Shown piece by piece: positions 35,247 to 45,200 of a stretch of DNA of 64,000 nt (position 1 is the stretch's first letter; each line of letters begins with the position of its first letter). The DNA is from UBA1172 sp049889655 (GTDB taxonomy: Bacteria > Pseudomonadota > Alphaproteobacteria > Puniceispirillales > UBA1172). The stretch is taken from the NCBI GenBank assembly GCA_049889655.1, contig JBMHCY010000003.1, positions 3,212-67,211 on the forward strand, read 5' to 3'. The notes beneath the pieces are model-generated. The model was given only the letters and a program-made list of their open reading frames with translations, ran no database searches and was not told the origin of the DNA. Made by a program: the position numbers and the translations under genes.

Positions 35247-35427
35247 ACCCCTTGACGCAAAAACCAGGAAAGTTTCATTCGACCGGGTCTGTTCTGCCCC
35301 GCGGGAACCCTGAAAATATGGCCGATCTTGTAGGTAAATTTTTTTTCTACACATAATATGGTATTTACGCTATATTAAGGTAATGATGCGAATGAAGGGT
35401 TTTCTGCTGGATGGGCAATCTTGAAAG

Positions 35428-36663
35428 ATGAGAATCCGGATATTCTTCCTCCCATTACTGTTGGCACTGGCTGTGGTGATTTCACCACAGCCATCTTTTG
35501 CCAAATATGCCTCGATTATCGTCAACGAGACCACCGGCAAGGTCATGTATGCGCGCAATGCCGACCGGCGGCTTTTCCCCGCCTCGCTGACCAAGGTGAT
35601 GACGCTCTACATCGTTTTTGAGGAAATCGAAGCCGGCCGGTTGAGCCTTGATACCCGCATGAAAGTGAGCCGGGTTGCCGCGGGCCGGTCACCATCGAAA
35701 CTCTGGCTGCGCCCCGGTTCAACGATCCGCACCCGCGATGCTGTCATGGCCTTGATCACCAAATCCGCCAATGATGTCGCCACGGTGGTCGCCGAACATA
35801 TCGGCGGCACCGAACGTGAGTTTGCCAAGCGGATGACGCGCAAGGCCCGCTCGCTGGGGATGACCAACACCACTTTCCGCAATGCGTCCGGCCTGCCGCA
35901 TTCAAAGCAGCGTTCGACGGCCCGGGACATGGCCCGGCTGGCTATCGCCATGCGCAAGGATTTCCCGCAGTATTTCCACCTGTTCAAATCAAAAAGTTTT
36001 TCCTGGAAGGGCAAGCGGTTCCGCAACCACAACAAACTGCTGAGCAACTACAAGGGAACCGACGGGATCAAGACAGGTTATACCAACGCCTCCGGTTTCA
36101 ACCTGATCGCGACTGTCGAGCGCAACGGCACGCGGCTGGTCGGGGTTGTCTTCGGCGGCCGCACCGGTAAATCACGCGACAAGCATATGCGCTATCTGCT
36201 GACCAAGCAGTTCAACCGCCTGCCTGCGCTGAAAGCCCCGACCCTGCGTCAGGCGAAAGCCCCCACCATCGCGCCGCCGCCACCCAAGCCGAAACAGATC
36301 AAGGTTTTCCGCGATCAGAAGAGCATCGCACTGGCGGCATCGGCCAAGCCTGCCCCACCGCCTGATCTGCCGGTGCTTGCTGATCCGGTCGCCGAAAAAC
36401 CAAACCCTGTTCAGGACTGGGGTATCCAGATCGGCAGTTTTGCCCGCCAGGCCAACGCCCATACCGCAGCCCGTGATGCTCGGCACGCCGCGGTCAGCTT
36501 CCTGCGCCGCCAGCCTGCCCTCGTCCGGCCGGTCCAGTTCGGCTCGGTCGTCTTCTGGCAGGTACAGTTTCGCGGTTTCAACGAAGATCAGGCCCGTGAA
36601 GCCTGCTTTGAGTTGCACCAGACCGGCATGGCCTGTATCGCGGTTCCAGCCCCCCGCGTCTAA
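35428..36663 (+). CDS. Serine-type D-Ala-D-Ala carboxypeptidase with SPOR domain
   Basis: A 411-residue periplasmic PBP (S11 family) that trims pentapeptide side chains. A signal peptide (1-25) ends before KYASIIVNE. Catalytic motifs are SLTK (near 53-56), SAN (near 112) and KTG (near 215). After a Pro-rich linker (about 280-325), the C-terminal ~75 residues form a SPOR domain (WGIQIGSFARQANA and QVQFRGF), which binds denuded septal glycan and would place the enzyme at division sites. This DacA-SPOR fusion is common in alphaproteobacteria. It converges on the GFA gene with 9 bases between. Confidence 0.93.
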   Translation: MRIRIFFLPLLLALAVVISPQPSFAKYASIIVNETTGKVMYARNADRRLFPASLTKVMTLYIVFEEIEAGRLSLDTRMKVSRVAAGRSPSKLWLRPGSTIRTRDAVMALITKSANDVATVVAEHIGGTEREFAKRMTRKARSLGMTNTTFRNASGLPHSKQRSTARDMARLAIAMRKDFPQYFHLFKSKSFSWKGKRFRNHNKLLSNYKGTDGIKTGYTNASGFNLIATVERNGTRLVGVVFGGRTGKSRDKHMRYLLTKQFNRLPALKAPTLRQAKAPTIAPPPPKPKQIKVFRDQKSIALAASAKPAPPPDLPVLADPVAEKPNPVQDWGIQIGSFARQANAHTAARDARHAAVSFLRRQPALVRPVQFGSVVFWQVQFRGFNEDQAREACFELHQTGMACIAVPAPRV

Positions 36664-36672
36664 TCCGGAGTT

Positions 36673-37128
36673 TCAGCCCTTTCCAGGGCGCTGCTGACCT
36701 GTGAACTGCTCATGCAGATCAATGGGGTTTTCTTCCAGCGGCTGATGCCCTGGATGATCATGCAGAAAAATATGGCCACCGAATTTTAGTTGCGTCGGGT
36801 CATCAAGCATCCCCGCCATGATTGAGATCATGGGGCTGCCATCAATGCGATAAAACATTTGGCCGCCGCAATGCTGGCAGAAGCCTCTCTCCGCCCAGTC
36901 TGAACTGCGATACCATTTCAGATCATCACCCCTGATTTCAACATTTTCCGCCAACGCCCCCGTCGCCGCGACGGAATTACCGGCAAGTTTCATGCAATCA
37001 CGGCAGTGACAGGCGAGAACGTCACGCAATTCCCCGGTGACAGTAAACTGCACCCGGCCACAATGGCAGCCGCCCCTGGTTGTTCTGCTGGCAGCCTTTT
37101 GGGCAGCATTTTCCTTTGTATCAGTCAT
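36673..37128 (-). CDS. GFA family zinc-binding protein (formaldehyde-activating-like)
   Basis: A 151-residue protein of the GFA/CENP-V fold. Zinc-binding cysteines are in GGCHCGRV, CHCRDC and FCQHCGG. The family is named for glutathione-dependent formaldehyde activation, but most members have unknown substrates. Here the nearby methylated-amine genes, which release formaldehyde equivalents, give a weak contextual reason to consider that role. The ATG at 37126-37128 has AGGGAGGTG just upstream, deciding it over an in-frame start 10 codons earlier. Confidence 0.88.
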   Translation of the reverse strand: MTDTKENAAQKAASRTTRGGCHCGRVQFTVTGELRDVLACHCRDCMKLAGNSVAATGALAENVEIRGDDLKWYRSSDWAERGFCQHCGGQMFYRIDGSPMISIMAGMLDDPTQLKFGGHIFLHDHPGHQPLEENPIDLHEQFTGQQRPGKG

Positions 37129-37283
37129 CGGCACCTCCCTTTGAGCGCATGCTGACAATCTGTCGCAAACACCACTGCACCGGAAACAGCATCGACTTCA
37201 CAGAAAAGCCTTGCCTTTTGAAAGGTGCACGCTATTCTATTAGAAGTTCGTTATATTTGTTTTGCTGAAATGAGTTTTGTGTC

Positions 37284-37850
37284 ATGGACGATACCACTTC
37301 TTTACCCGAAAAACTGCAAAAAAGTGGCCGCAGCAGCGGTCGCGGTGGCGCCCGCCCCGGTGCCGGACGCCCGAAAGGCCAGGGCCCCTACGGTGAGGCG
37401 ACCAAGCCGATCCGGATTCCGCTCAGCAAGGTTGACCAGGTCATGCAGTATATCAAGAAGGGGCATATGGAACTGCCGCTGTTCAGCTGTGCGGTGGCCG
37501 CAGGCTTTCCTTCACCGGCGGATGACCATCTTGAAGGCAGCCTCGATCTCAATGAACATCTGATCCAGCGACCGGCAGCGACATTCTTTGTCCGGGTCAG
37601 CGGTGATTCGATGATCAAGGCCGGTATCCATGAAGATGATATTCTGGTGGTCGACCGCAGCATTGAGCCGCGCCACGGCAAGATCGTTATCGCCGCAGTC
37701 GAGGGACAGTTGACCGTCAAGCGCCTGCACCGCAAATCCGGGCAGACAATTCTGATGCCGGAAAACGATTCCTACGAGCCGATCCGGATCCGTGACGACA
37801 ATGACATGGTGATCTGGGGTGTTGTCACCAGCGTCATTCACAAAGTCTGA
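37284..37850 (+). CDS. umuD: UmuD-like SOS mutagenesis protein, S24 peptidase, with N-terminal extension
   Basis: A 188-residue UmuD homologue, partner of UmuC in DNA polymerase V. The self-cleavage site is A73-G74 in the VAAGFPSP segment. The catalytic S109 (GDSM) and K146 (TVKRL) sit 35 and 72 residues after the scissile Gly, exactly as in E. coli UmuD (G25, S60, K97). Compared with E. coli it has about 49 extra N-terminal residues: a Gly/Arg-rich AT-hook-like stretch (GGARPGAGRPKG, 21-32) and a KPIRIPLSKVDQVMQYI segment. LexA-like DNA binding is otherwise absent. No perfect alphaproteobacterial LexA box (GTTC-N7-GTTC) was found upstream. umuC begins 26 bases downstream. Confidence 0.93.
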   Translation: MDDTTSLPEKLQKSGRSSGRGGARPGAGRPKGQGPYGEATKPIRIPLSKVDQVMQYIKKGHMELPLFSCAVAAGFPSPADDHLEGSLDLNEHLIQRPAATFFVRVSGDSMIKAGIHEDDILVVDRSIEPRHGKIVIAAVEGQLTVKRLHRKSGQTILMPENDSYEPIRIRDDNDMVIWGVVTSVIHKV

Positions 37851-37876
37851 ACGCCGCAGCATGGGAAGGTGGGACC

Positions 37877-39184
37877 ATGGCGTGCTATGCGCTTGTCGAC
37901 TGCAACAATTTCTATGCGTCCTGCGAGCGGGTGTTCAACCCGCGGCTGAACGGCCAGCCTGTGGTGGTGCTGTCGAACAATGACGGCTGTGTCATCGCCC
38001 GGTCGGATGAAGCCAAGGCTGTCGGCATCCCCATGGGCGCCCCCCTGCATGAATATGAAGGCACGATGAAACGCAACAAGGTGGCGGTGTTTTCATCGAA
38101 TTACGCTCTTTATGGTGATATGTCGGCCCGGGTGATGGAATCGCTCGGCCAGTTCACCCCGGCGGTCGAAGTCTATTCGATTGACGAAGCCTTTCTGGGG
38201 CTGGACGGGTTTGACCGCGCCATGCTGCCGGATCATCTCGTGACCATGCGGCGGTCCATCCGGCAATGGACGGGCATTCCGGTGTCGGTCGGCGTTGCCC
38301 CCACCAAGACACTGGCCAAACTCGCCAACCGCATCGCCAAGAAATACACCACGGACGGGGTTTATATCCTTGATGATCCGGCGCTGATGCCGCGCATCCT
38401 CGGCGATATCGCCATCGAGGATATCTGGGGCATTTCGAAACGCTGGGGGCGGCGGCTGCGGCAACTGGGGATCACCACCGCGCTCGATCTGCAACGGGCC
38501 AGCCCGCGCCAGATCAGGCAGACGCTTTCCGTGGTGGGCGAACGCATCGTCCATGAACTCAACGGCCAGCCCTGCCTTGAGATTGAGGAAATCCAGCCAA
38601 AGCAAACGATCATGTCATCGCGCAGTTTCGGGACCATGATCAGCGATCTGAAAAGCCTTGAGGAGGCCGTGGCGAGTTACACGGCCCGGGCTGCCGAAAA
38701 ACTGCGTCACCAGCAGAGCCGGGCGGGCGGGCTCTATGTCTTTATCCGCACCAACCGATTCCGCCAGCAGGACCCGCAATACAGCAACGCGGCGATGGTC
38801 GGGTTCGACACCGCCACCAGCGATACCGCTGTCCTGATTCGCGGCGCGATCACCGTGCTGCGGCGGCTCTACCGTAAGGGATACCGCTATCACAAGGCCG
38901 GGGTCATGCTGACCGAACTGACGGTGGGCGGGGCCGAGCAGATGAGCCTGTTCAGCATGGATGAGGCAAGCCGCCAGCAACGCCGTTCCGGTGACCGGCG
39001 CATGGCGGTGCTTGATACGGTCAATACCCGCATGGGTCAGGGCACGCTGTTTCACGCAGCAGAAGGGCTCGGCACGGCACGCATCAGCCGCGGCCGCCGG
39101 GGCCTGGAAAAATGGCGGATGCGGTCCCGCTTCAAATCACCGTCCTATACCACACGCTGGAGCGATCTGGCACAGGTGAGCTGA
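37877..39184 (+). CDS. umuC: DNA polymerase V catalytic subunit UmuC
   Basis: A 435-residue Y-family translesion polymerase. The palm begins ALVDCNNFYASCERVF (first catalytic Asp), and the YSIDEAF motif carries the acidic pair. A little-finger domain and the DUF4113-like tail follow. A beta-clamp binding motif QMSLF lies in the C-terminal third. Start is the ATG at 37877 after GGGAAGGTGGG. Together with umuD it forms a complete pol V operon, expected to be damage-induced, though no clear SOS box is visible. It converges with the amidohydrolase with one base between stops. Confidence 0.96.
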   Translation: MACYALVDCNNFYASCERVFNPRLNGQPVVVLSNNDGCVIARSDEAKAVGIPMGAPLHEYEGTMKRNKVAVFSSNYALYGDMSARVMESLGQFTPAVEVYSIDEAFLGLDGFDRAMLPDHLVTMRRSIRQWTGIPVSVGVAPTKTLAKLANRIAKKYTTDGVYILDDPALMPRILGDIAIEDIWGISKRWGRRLRQLGITTALDLQRASPRQIRQTLSVVGERIVHELNGQPCLEIEEIQPKQTIMSSRSFGTMISDLKSLEEAVASYTARAAEKLRHQQSRAGGLYVFIRTNRFRQQDPQYSNAAMVGFDTATSDTAVLIRGAITVLRRLYRKGYRYHKAGVMLTELTVGGAEQMSLFSMDEASRQQRRSGDRRMAVLDTVNTRMGQGTLFHAAEGLGTARISRGRRGLEKWRMRSRFKSPSYTTRWSDLAQVS

Positions 39185-39185
39185 T

Positions 39186-40355
39186 CTAGCGCGGCAGCTC
39201 GCTTTCCACCAGCTGGGCCCAGTAACTGGCTCCCAGCGGCAGCAGCTCGTCATTGAAATCGTATTGGGCGTTGTGCAGCATACAGCCAAGGCCGCCCTCA
39301 CCGGCGCCGAGCCAGATATAAGCCCCCGGGCGGGCTTCGAGCATATAGGAGAAATCCTCCGATGCCATGGATGGCGGCGCATCGAAGACAACAGATTGCG
39401 GGCCGAGCACCGTTTCCATCACCGCGGCCGCCCGTTCAGCCTCGGCGGCATGGTTGATCGTGGGCGGGTAGCCGTATTCCCATTCAAGAACAGCCGTGCA
39501 ATCGTGGGCAGCGGCCACGGTCTCCGCCAGGTGGTGCAGGCGCTGCTTGATAAAGACCCCGGTATCTTTACGAACATAGCGAGCCGTGCCGGTGATCTCG
39601 GCGATATCAGGGATAACATTATGGGTGGTCCCGGCATGGAACTGGGTCACGGAAACCACAGCCGGATCAAGCGGGTCAATACGGCGTGAGACAATCGACT
39701 GGAACGCATCGACAATCGCCGCCCCGGCAACGATCGGATCGATGGTGGTGTGGGGCATGGCGGCATGGCCGCTCTTGCCGGTGATGGTCAGGGTGAACAT
39801 ATCCGCCGCTGCCATGGAGGCTTCGCGCTGGACAACCACCTTGCCGACATCGAGCCCCGGCCAGTTGTGCATCCCCCAGACGGTTTCCACGGGAAACTGA
39901 TCAAAGAGCCCGTCCTTGATCATCACCTCGCCGCCACCGCCGCCTTCTTCGGCAGGCTGGAAGATCAGCACGGCAGCCCCGTCAAAGTTGCGGGTTTCCG
40001 CGAGATATTTCGCCGCCCCGAGCAGCATGGTGGTATGGCCGTCATGGCCACAGGCGTGCATTTTCCCGGGATTCTGCGAGAGGTGATCAAAATCATTTTC
40101 CTCGGTGATCGGCAGGGCATCGATATCAGCCCTCAGCCCGATCATGCGGCTGCTTTCGCCCTGCCCCCGGATGATCCCGACAACTCCAGTCCCGGCCATG
40201 CCGCGATGCACCTCAATACCGAACGATTCGAGCTTCTCAGCGATAAAATCGGCGGTGGCGTGTTCCTCGAAACCGAGTTCCGGATGGGCGTGGAGATACC
40301 GCCTCCAGGCAGTCATTTCATCGTGATTGTCAGCGATCGTATTGATGACGGGCAT
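39186..40355 (-). CDS. M20 family amidohydrolase (hippurate hydrolase/aminoacylase-like)
   Basis: A 389-residue metal-dependent amidohydrolase of the M20D group (HipO, IAA-amino acid hydrolase). Metal-binding motifs are MHACGHDGHT near 106, EEGGGGGEVMI near 137 and the WGMHNWPGLDVG segment, with a dimerisation domain in the middle. A C-terminal His near ASEDFSYM completes the set. It cleaves N-acyl amino acids in known members; the actual substrate is unknown. The ATG at 40353-40355 has AAGGAGAG just upstream and a good promoter at 40382-40409. It is divergent from soxB. Confidence 0.9.
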   Translation of the reverse strand: MPVINTIADNHDEMTAWRRYLHAHPELGFEEHATADFIAEKLESFGIEVHRGMAGTGVVGIIRGQGESSRMIGLRADIDALPITEENDFDHLSQNPGKMHACGHDGHTTMLLGAAKYLAETRNFDGAAVLIFQPAEEGGGGGEVMIKDGLFDQFPVETVWGMHNWPGLDVGKVVVQREASMAAADMFTLTITGKSGHAAMPHTTIDPIVAGAAIVDAFQSIVSRRIDPLDPAVVSVTQFHAGTTHNVIPDIAEITGTARYVRKDTGVFIKQRLHHLAETVAAAHDCTAVLEWEYGYPPTINHAAEAERAAAVMETVLGPQSVVFDAPPSMASEDFSYMLEARPGAYIWLGAGEGGLGCMLHNAQYDFNDELLPLGASYWAQLVESELPR

Positions 40356-40381
40356 CGGCCTCTCCTTAAAGAATTACGAAT

Positions 40382-40409
40382 ATCATAACCGTATTCATGG
40401 CCTTGGCAA
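40382..40409 (-). promoter_or_regulatory. Sigma-70-type promoter for the M20 amidohydrolase
   Basis: Minus strand: TTGCCA, 16 bases, TATGAT (5/6 each), about 27 bases before the gene start. Confidence 0.6.
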
Positions 40410-40548
40410 GGTGGCGGCGTCTCCACCATGTCGCGGAAGGTCGAGGGGCTGTCGTTATAAAGACAGGCACAGGCTTTGTTTTCAGACAATAATCGGCTAT
40501 TAGTTTCAATCCGAATTGATCCTCACCCGCGGTATATGAGGTGTTCTT

Positions 40549-41844
40549 ATGGCAAACAGCCCTGACAGAGGTGTGCGCGGCCTTCCCGGCGGCAAACCGA
40601 AATATTCGGCGTTCTCGCTCGCCCGCAACGCCGGATCGTACCATCAGAACTGGCAGCGTGCCTGGCGCGCGCCGGACCCGAAACCGGAATATGATGCCGT
40701 CATCGTCGGTGGCGGTGGCCATGGCCTCGCAACAGCGTATTATCTGGCCGCTGTCCACGGCATGACGAATATTGCTGTCGTGGAAAAGGGCTGGCTTGGC
40801 GGCGGTAACACCGGCCGCAACACGACCATCATCCGGTCGAATTATATGTGGGATGAAAGCGCGGCGATCTATGACCATGCCCTGAAACTCTGGGAAGGAC
40901 TGGCCCAGGATATCAACTTCAACATCATGTTCAGCCAGCGCGGCGTTCTGACCATCGCCCATAGCGAACACGAATTGAGAGAAATGTCCCGGCGGGTGCA
41001 CGCGATCCGGCTCAACGGCATCGACAGTGAGGTGCTCGGCCCGGACGCGATCAAGAAGTTTGTCCCGACCATCAATATCGACCAGTCGATCCGCTATCCG
41101 GTCATGGGCGGCTTCCTGCAAAAGCGTGGCGGGACAGCCCGCCATGACGCGGTTGCCTGGGGCTATGCCCGGGCGGCGGATGATCTGGGTGTCGATATCA
41201 TCCAGAATTGCGAGGTCACCGGGCTGCGCCGTAAGGGCAGCACCATCGAGGGTGTCGAAACCACCCGTGGCTTCATCAAGACCCCGAAGGTCGGCTGTGT
41301 TGTTGCCGGGCACTGCTCCGTGCTTGCCGCCATGGCCGGGATCCGGCTGCCGATTGCCAGCCGCCCGCTGCAGGCCCTCGTCTCAGAGCCAATCAAGCCG
41401 ATTCTCGATACCGTCATCATGTCAAACGCGGTGCATATGTATATCAGCCAGTCCGACAAGGGGGAAATGGTCCTCGGTGCCGGTGTCGACAAATACAATT
41501 CCTATGCCCAGCGCGGCTCCTTCCCCGTACCGGAACACATGATCGCCGCGGCGGTCGAGTTGTTCCCGGTGCTCTCGCGGCTGCGGATGCTGCGCCACTG
41601 GGGCGGTATCGTGGACACCTGCCCCGATGCCTCACCGATTCTTTCAAAGACCGATGTCGAGGGGCTCTATTTCAATTGCGGCTGGGGGACAGGCGGGTTC
41701 AAGGCAACCCCGGGTTCCGGCCATGTGTTCGCCGATCTGATCGCCAATGACCGGCCGAACACCATTGCCGCGCCCTATTCATTGAAACGTTTTGAAACCG
41801 GCCTGCTGATCGATGAACACGGCGCTGCCGGCGTGGCCCATTAA
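40549..41844 (+). CDS. soxB: Sarcosine oxidase beta subunit
   Basis: A 431-residue flavoprotein carrying the sarcosine-oxidising site of heterotetrameric sarcosine oxidase. The dinucleotide-binding motif is VIVGGGGHGLATAYYL at about 51-66. H199 in the ARHDAV segment corresponds to the His that holds covalent FMN in the known enzymes. FAD is also bound. The reaction yields glycine and passes a methylene group to tetrahydrofolate in the alpha subunit. The ATG at 40549 has GAGGTG 6 bases upstream. First gene of soxBDAG, which ends at a terminator near 45907. Confidence 0.96.
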   Translation: MANSPDRGVRGLPGGKPKYSAFSLARNAGSYHQNWQRAWRAPDPKPEYDAVIVGGGGHGLATAYYLAAVHGMTNIAVVEKGWLGGGNTGRNTTIIRSNYMWDESAAIYDHALKLWEGLAQDINFNIMFSQRGVLTIAHSEHELREMSRRVHAIRLNGIDSEVLGPDAIKKFVPTINIDQSIRYPVMGGFLQKRGGTARHDAVAWGYARAADDLGVDIIQNCEVTGLRRKGSTIEGVETTRGFIKTPKVGCVVAGHCSVLAAMAGIRLPIASRPLQALVSEPIKPILDTVIMSNAVHMYISQSDKGEMVLGAGVDKYNSYAQRGSFPVPEHMIAAAVELFPVLSRLRMLRHWGGIVDTCPDASPILSKTDVEGLYFNCGWGTGGFKATPGSGHVFADLIANDRPNTIAAPYSLKRFETGLLIDEHGAAGVAH

Positions 41845-41876
41845 CGGCCACGGCATCATCTGACGGAGAGTTGACC

Positions 41877-42239
41877 ATGCTGTTGATCCCCTGCCCTCAC
41901 TGCGGTGACCGAGACGAGCTGGAATTCAGCTGCGGCGGCGAGGCCCATATCGCCCGGCCACTGGCTGAAAACACCATTAGCGATGCTGAATTTGCGGAAT
42001 ACCTGTTCCTGCGCGACAACCCCAAGGGGGTGTTCCTCGAACGCTGGCAGCACGCTGCCGGTTGCCGCCGCTGGTTCAACATGGCCCGCGATACGGTCAG
42101 CCATGAGATCATCGAGGTCTATGCCATGGGCGAGACCCCGAAAACGGAAGCGGCAAAAGCCGCCCATGCCGCCAACTGGAGACGCCAGAGCCCGGCTGAA
42201 GCCGCGGCCAAACCTGCTGCAAAGGGGCGCAAGTCATGA
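41877..42239 (+). CDS. soxD: Sarcosine oxidase delta subunit
   Basis: A 120-residue zinc subunit. The N-terminus has C6-x2-C9 (IPCPHCGDRDE) with a His in the CGGEAH segment and a further Cys in GCRRWFN, the zinc set of SoxD. A Lys/Ala-rich tail follows. Start is the ATG at 41877 after CGGAGAG; the last codons overlap soxA in an ATGA junction. Confidence 0.94.
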   Translation: MLLIPCPHCGDRDELEFSCGGEAHIARPLAENTISDAEFAEYLFLRDNPKGVFLERWQHAAGCRRWFNMARDTVSHEIIEVYAMGETPKTEAAKAAHAANWRRQSPAEAAAKPAAKGRKS

Positions 42240-45200
42240 TGAGCCGTTCTTCCCGCAAAGCCCAGACCATGCGCCTGGCCGAAGGCGGCCGTGTCGACCG
42301 GTCGAAGCCGGTCACGTTCTCTTTTGATGGCCGCCAGTTCACCGGTTATGAAGGCGATACCCTCGCCTCGGCCCTGCTCGCCAACAATGTCCATCTGGTC
42401 GGACGCAGTTTCAAATACCACCGCCCCCGGGGCATTCTGAGCAGCGGCAGCGAAGAACCGAACGCCCTGATCCGGCTTGGTGAAGGCGCCCGGGTTGAGC
42501 CCAATCTCCGTGCCACCCAGATTGAGATGGTTGACGGTCTCGTGAGCGAAAGCCAGAACCGCTGGCCTTCCCTGACCTTTGATGTCGGTGCTGTCAATTC
42601 GCTGTTGCAGCGGTTCTTCCCGGCGGGTTTCTATTACAAGACCTTCATGTGGCCGGCAGCCTTCTGGACATCGGTCTATGAGCCGGTGATCCGCAACGCG
42701 GCCGGGCTCGGCAAGGTGGCCGATGATCACAATGATCCCGACCGCTATGAGAAAACCCACGCCCACTGTGACGTGCTGATCGCCGGGGGCGGGGCTGCCG
42801 GGATCATGGCAGCACTTTCCGCAGGGGCCAGCGGGGCCCGGGTCATTCTTGCTGATGAGCAGCAGGAAATGGGGGGCTGGCTGCTTTCGGAAACAGATAC
42901 AGCCATTGACGGCAAACCGGCCGATGCCTGGATCGCCGATGCCCTCGCCCAGCTTGCAGCGATGGACAATGTCACCCTGCTGCCGCGGACCACTGTTTTC
43001 GCCTATATGGATCACAACTACCTGACTCTGGCCGAACGGGTCACCGATCACCTTGCTGACAATCCGGCACATTTGCCGCGCCAGCGGATCTGGAAGGTCC
43101 GCGCCCGTGAGGTCGTGCTGGCTCAGGGCAACCACGAACGTCCGGTTGTCTTTGGCGGCAATGATCTGCCCGGGGTGATGCTCGCCGGGGCAGTGCGGTC
43201 CTATATCAACCGCTACGGGGTGATGCCCGGGCGGCGCGGGGTTGTTGTGACAGCCCATGATGATGCCTACCGGACAGCCTTTGCCATGGCAGATGCCGGG
43301 ATTTATGTGCGGGCGATTGTCGATATGCGCCCGGCCCCGGCCTCGGCCCTTGTGGCCGAAGCCATGCGCCGCCAGATCCCGGTGCATACGAGCCATGCCG
43401 TGATTGCTGCCGAAGGCACCCGCCATGTCGGCCGCATCAAAATCGCCCGGATCAACACCGATACTGCCGCAATCGAGGGGGATACCTCCTATATCGATTG
43501 TGATCTGGTGGCGATGTCCGCCGGGTTCACGCCGGTTGTCAACCTGCACAGCCAGGCCCGGGGCAAACTGCGTTGGGATGATCGCCAGCTCTGTTTCGTG
43601 CCCGATACCTATCACGAACGGGCACGCTCTGCCGGGGCGTGCAACGGTGTTTTTGATCTGCGTGATGTCATGGCCGAGGCTGCCGCTGCCGGTGCTGCCG
43701 CTGCCGAAGCCGCCGGCCACAAGGCCACTGCCGCCACGCTGCCGACGGTTGATGCCCCGATCCAGGATTACCAGCCGGTCGATCTGTGGAAGGTTGCCAG
43801 TGATGCGAGCCCCGGGGCCGGGCCGAAAGCCTTTATTGATTTCCAGAACGATGTGACGGCCAGTGATATCAAACTGGCTGTCCGCGAAGGCTATCAGTCT
43901 GTTGAGCATGTCAAACGCTACACCACCAACGGCATGGCCACCGATCAGGGCAAGACATCGAACATCAATGCCCTCGGGATCATCGCCGACCAGCTCGATA
44001 ACAGTATCCCCAATGTCGGGACAACGACCTTCCGGCTTCCCTACACGCCGACCTCGCTGGGGGCAATTGCCGGGCGTGATATCAAGGGTCTGTTTGATCC
44101 CGAACGCCTGACACGGATGGATGAATGGCACCGTGCCGCCGGTGCAACTTTCGAGCATGTCGGCCAGTGGATGCGGGCCTGGTATTACCCGAAAGACGGC
44201 GAGAGCATGGCTGATGCGGTCAACCGTGAAGTTAAGGCCGCCCGCACCCATGCCGGTATCCTTGATGCGTCGACCCTCGGCAAGATCGATATCCGGGGCC
44301 GTGATGCGGCCGAGTTTCTCAACCGTGTCTATACCAATGCCTGGCTGAAACTGCCGGTGGGGCGCTGCCGCTACGGGCTGATGCTGAAAGATGACGGCAT
44401 GGTGATGGATGATGGTGTCACCACCCGGCTGGGCGAAAACCATTTTCACATGACAACCACCACCGGCGGCGCTGCCCGGGTGCTGGACTGGCTCGAAGAA
44501 TGGCACCAGACCGAATGGCCCGATCTTGAAGTCTACATGACCAGCGTGACCGAACAGTGGTCAGTGGCGACTGTTTCCGGGCCCAACGCCCGGGCGATCC
44601 TGGAAAAGGCCGGGTGCTCGATCCCGCTCAACGATGAATCGTTCCCGTTCATGTCCTGCCGTGACGGCACCCTCAATGGCCTGCCAGTGCGGATTTTCCG
44701 CATCTCCTTTACCGGTGAGCTGAGTTTTGAGATCAACACCCCGGCACGGCTTGGCCTCGCCATGTGGAAGAACCTGATCGCCGCTGGTGAGGAATACGGG
44801 CTGACGCCTTACGGCACCGAGGCCATGCACGTGTTGCGGGCCGAAAAGGGCTTTATCATTGTCGGCCAGGAAACCGATGGCACAGTGACCCCGCATGATC
44901 TCGGCATGGACTGGATTGTCTCCCAGAAAAAGCCTGATTTCGTCGGCAAAAGGGCCCTCGAGCGACACAGCATGGGCTTTGATAACCGCAAACAGCTGGT
45001 GGGGCTCATCACCGATGATCCGAAAGCGGTCATCCCCGAAGGGGCGCACGCTGTGCTTGACCCGAACCAGCCGATGCCCATGGAAATGCTGGGGCAGGTC
45101 ACGTCATCGTATTATTCGCCCAATCTCGGCCATTCGATCGCCATGGCACTGCTTAAGGGCGGTCATGCCATGAAGGGCGAAACCGTCTGGTTCCCGATGA

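Noticed and set aside
35247..35427. Hidden small RNA or gene between clpS and the D,D-carboxypeptidase
   Set aside because: AT-rich with weak -10/-35 matches and a poor TGTAG/CTACA pair, but no supported transcript or protein.
37129..37283. LexA (SOS) box upstream of umuD
   Set aside because: A GTTC at 37246-37249 is followed by GTTT nine bases on, not GTTC seven bases on, so it does not fit the alphaproteobacterial box.
42119..44506. Long open frame (795 codons) on the minus strand opposite soxA
   Set aside because: soxA is a clear conserved protein on the plus strand. The opposite frame is an artefact of high GC and codon bias, as are 1482-2831 plus and 27548-29095 minus.
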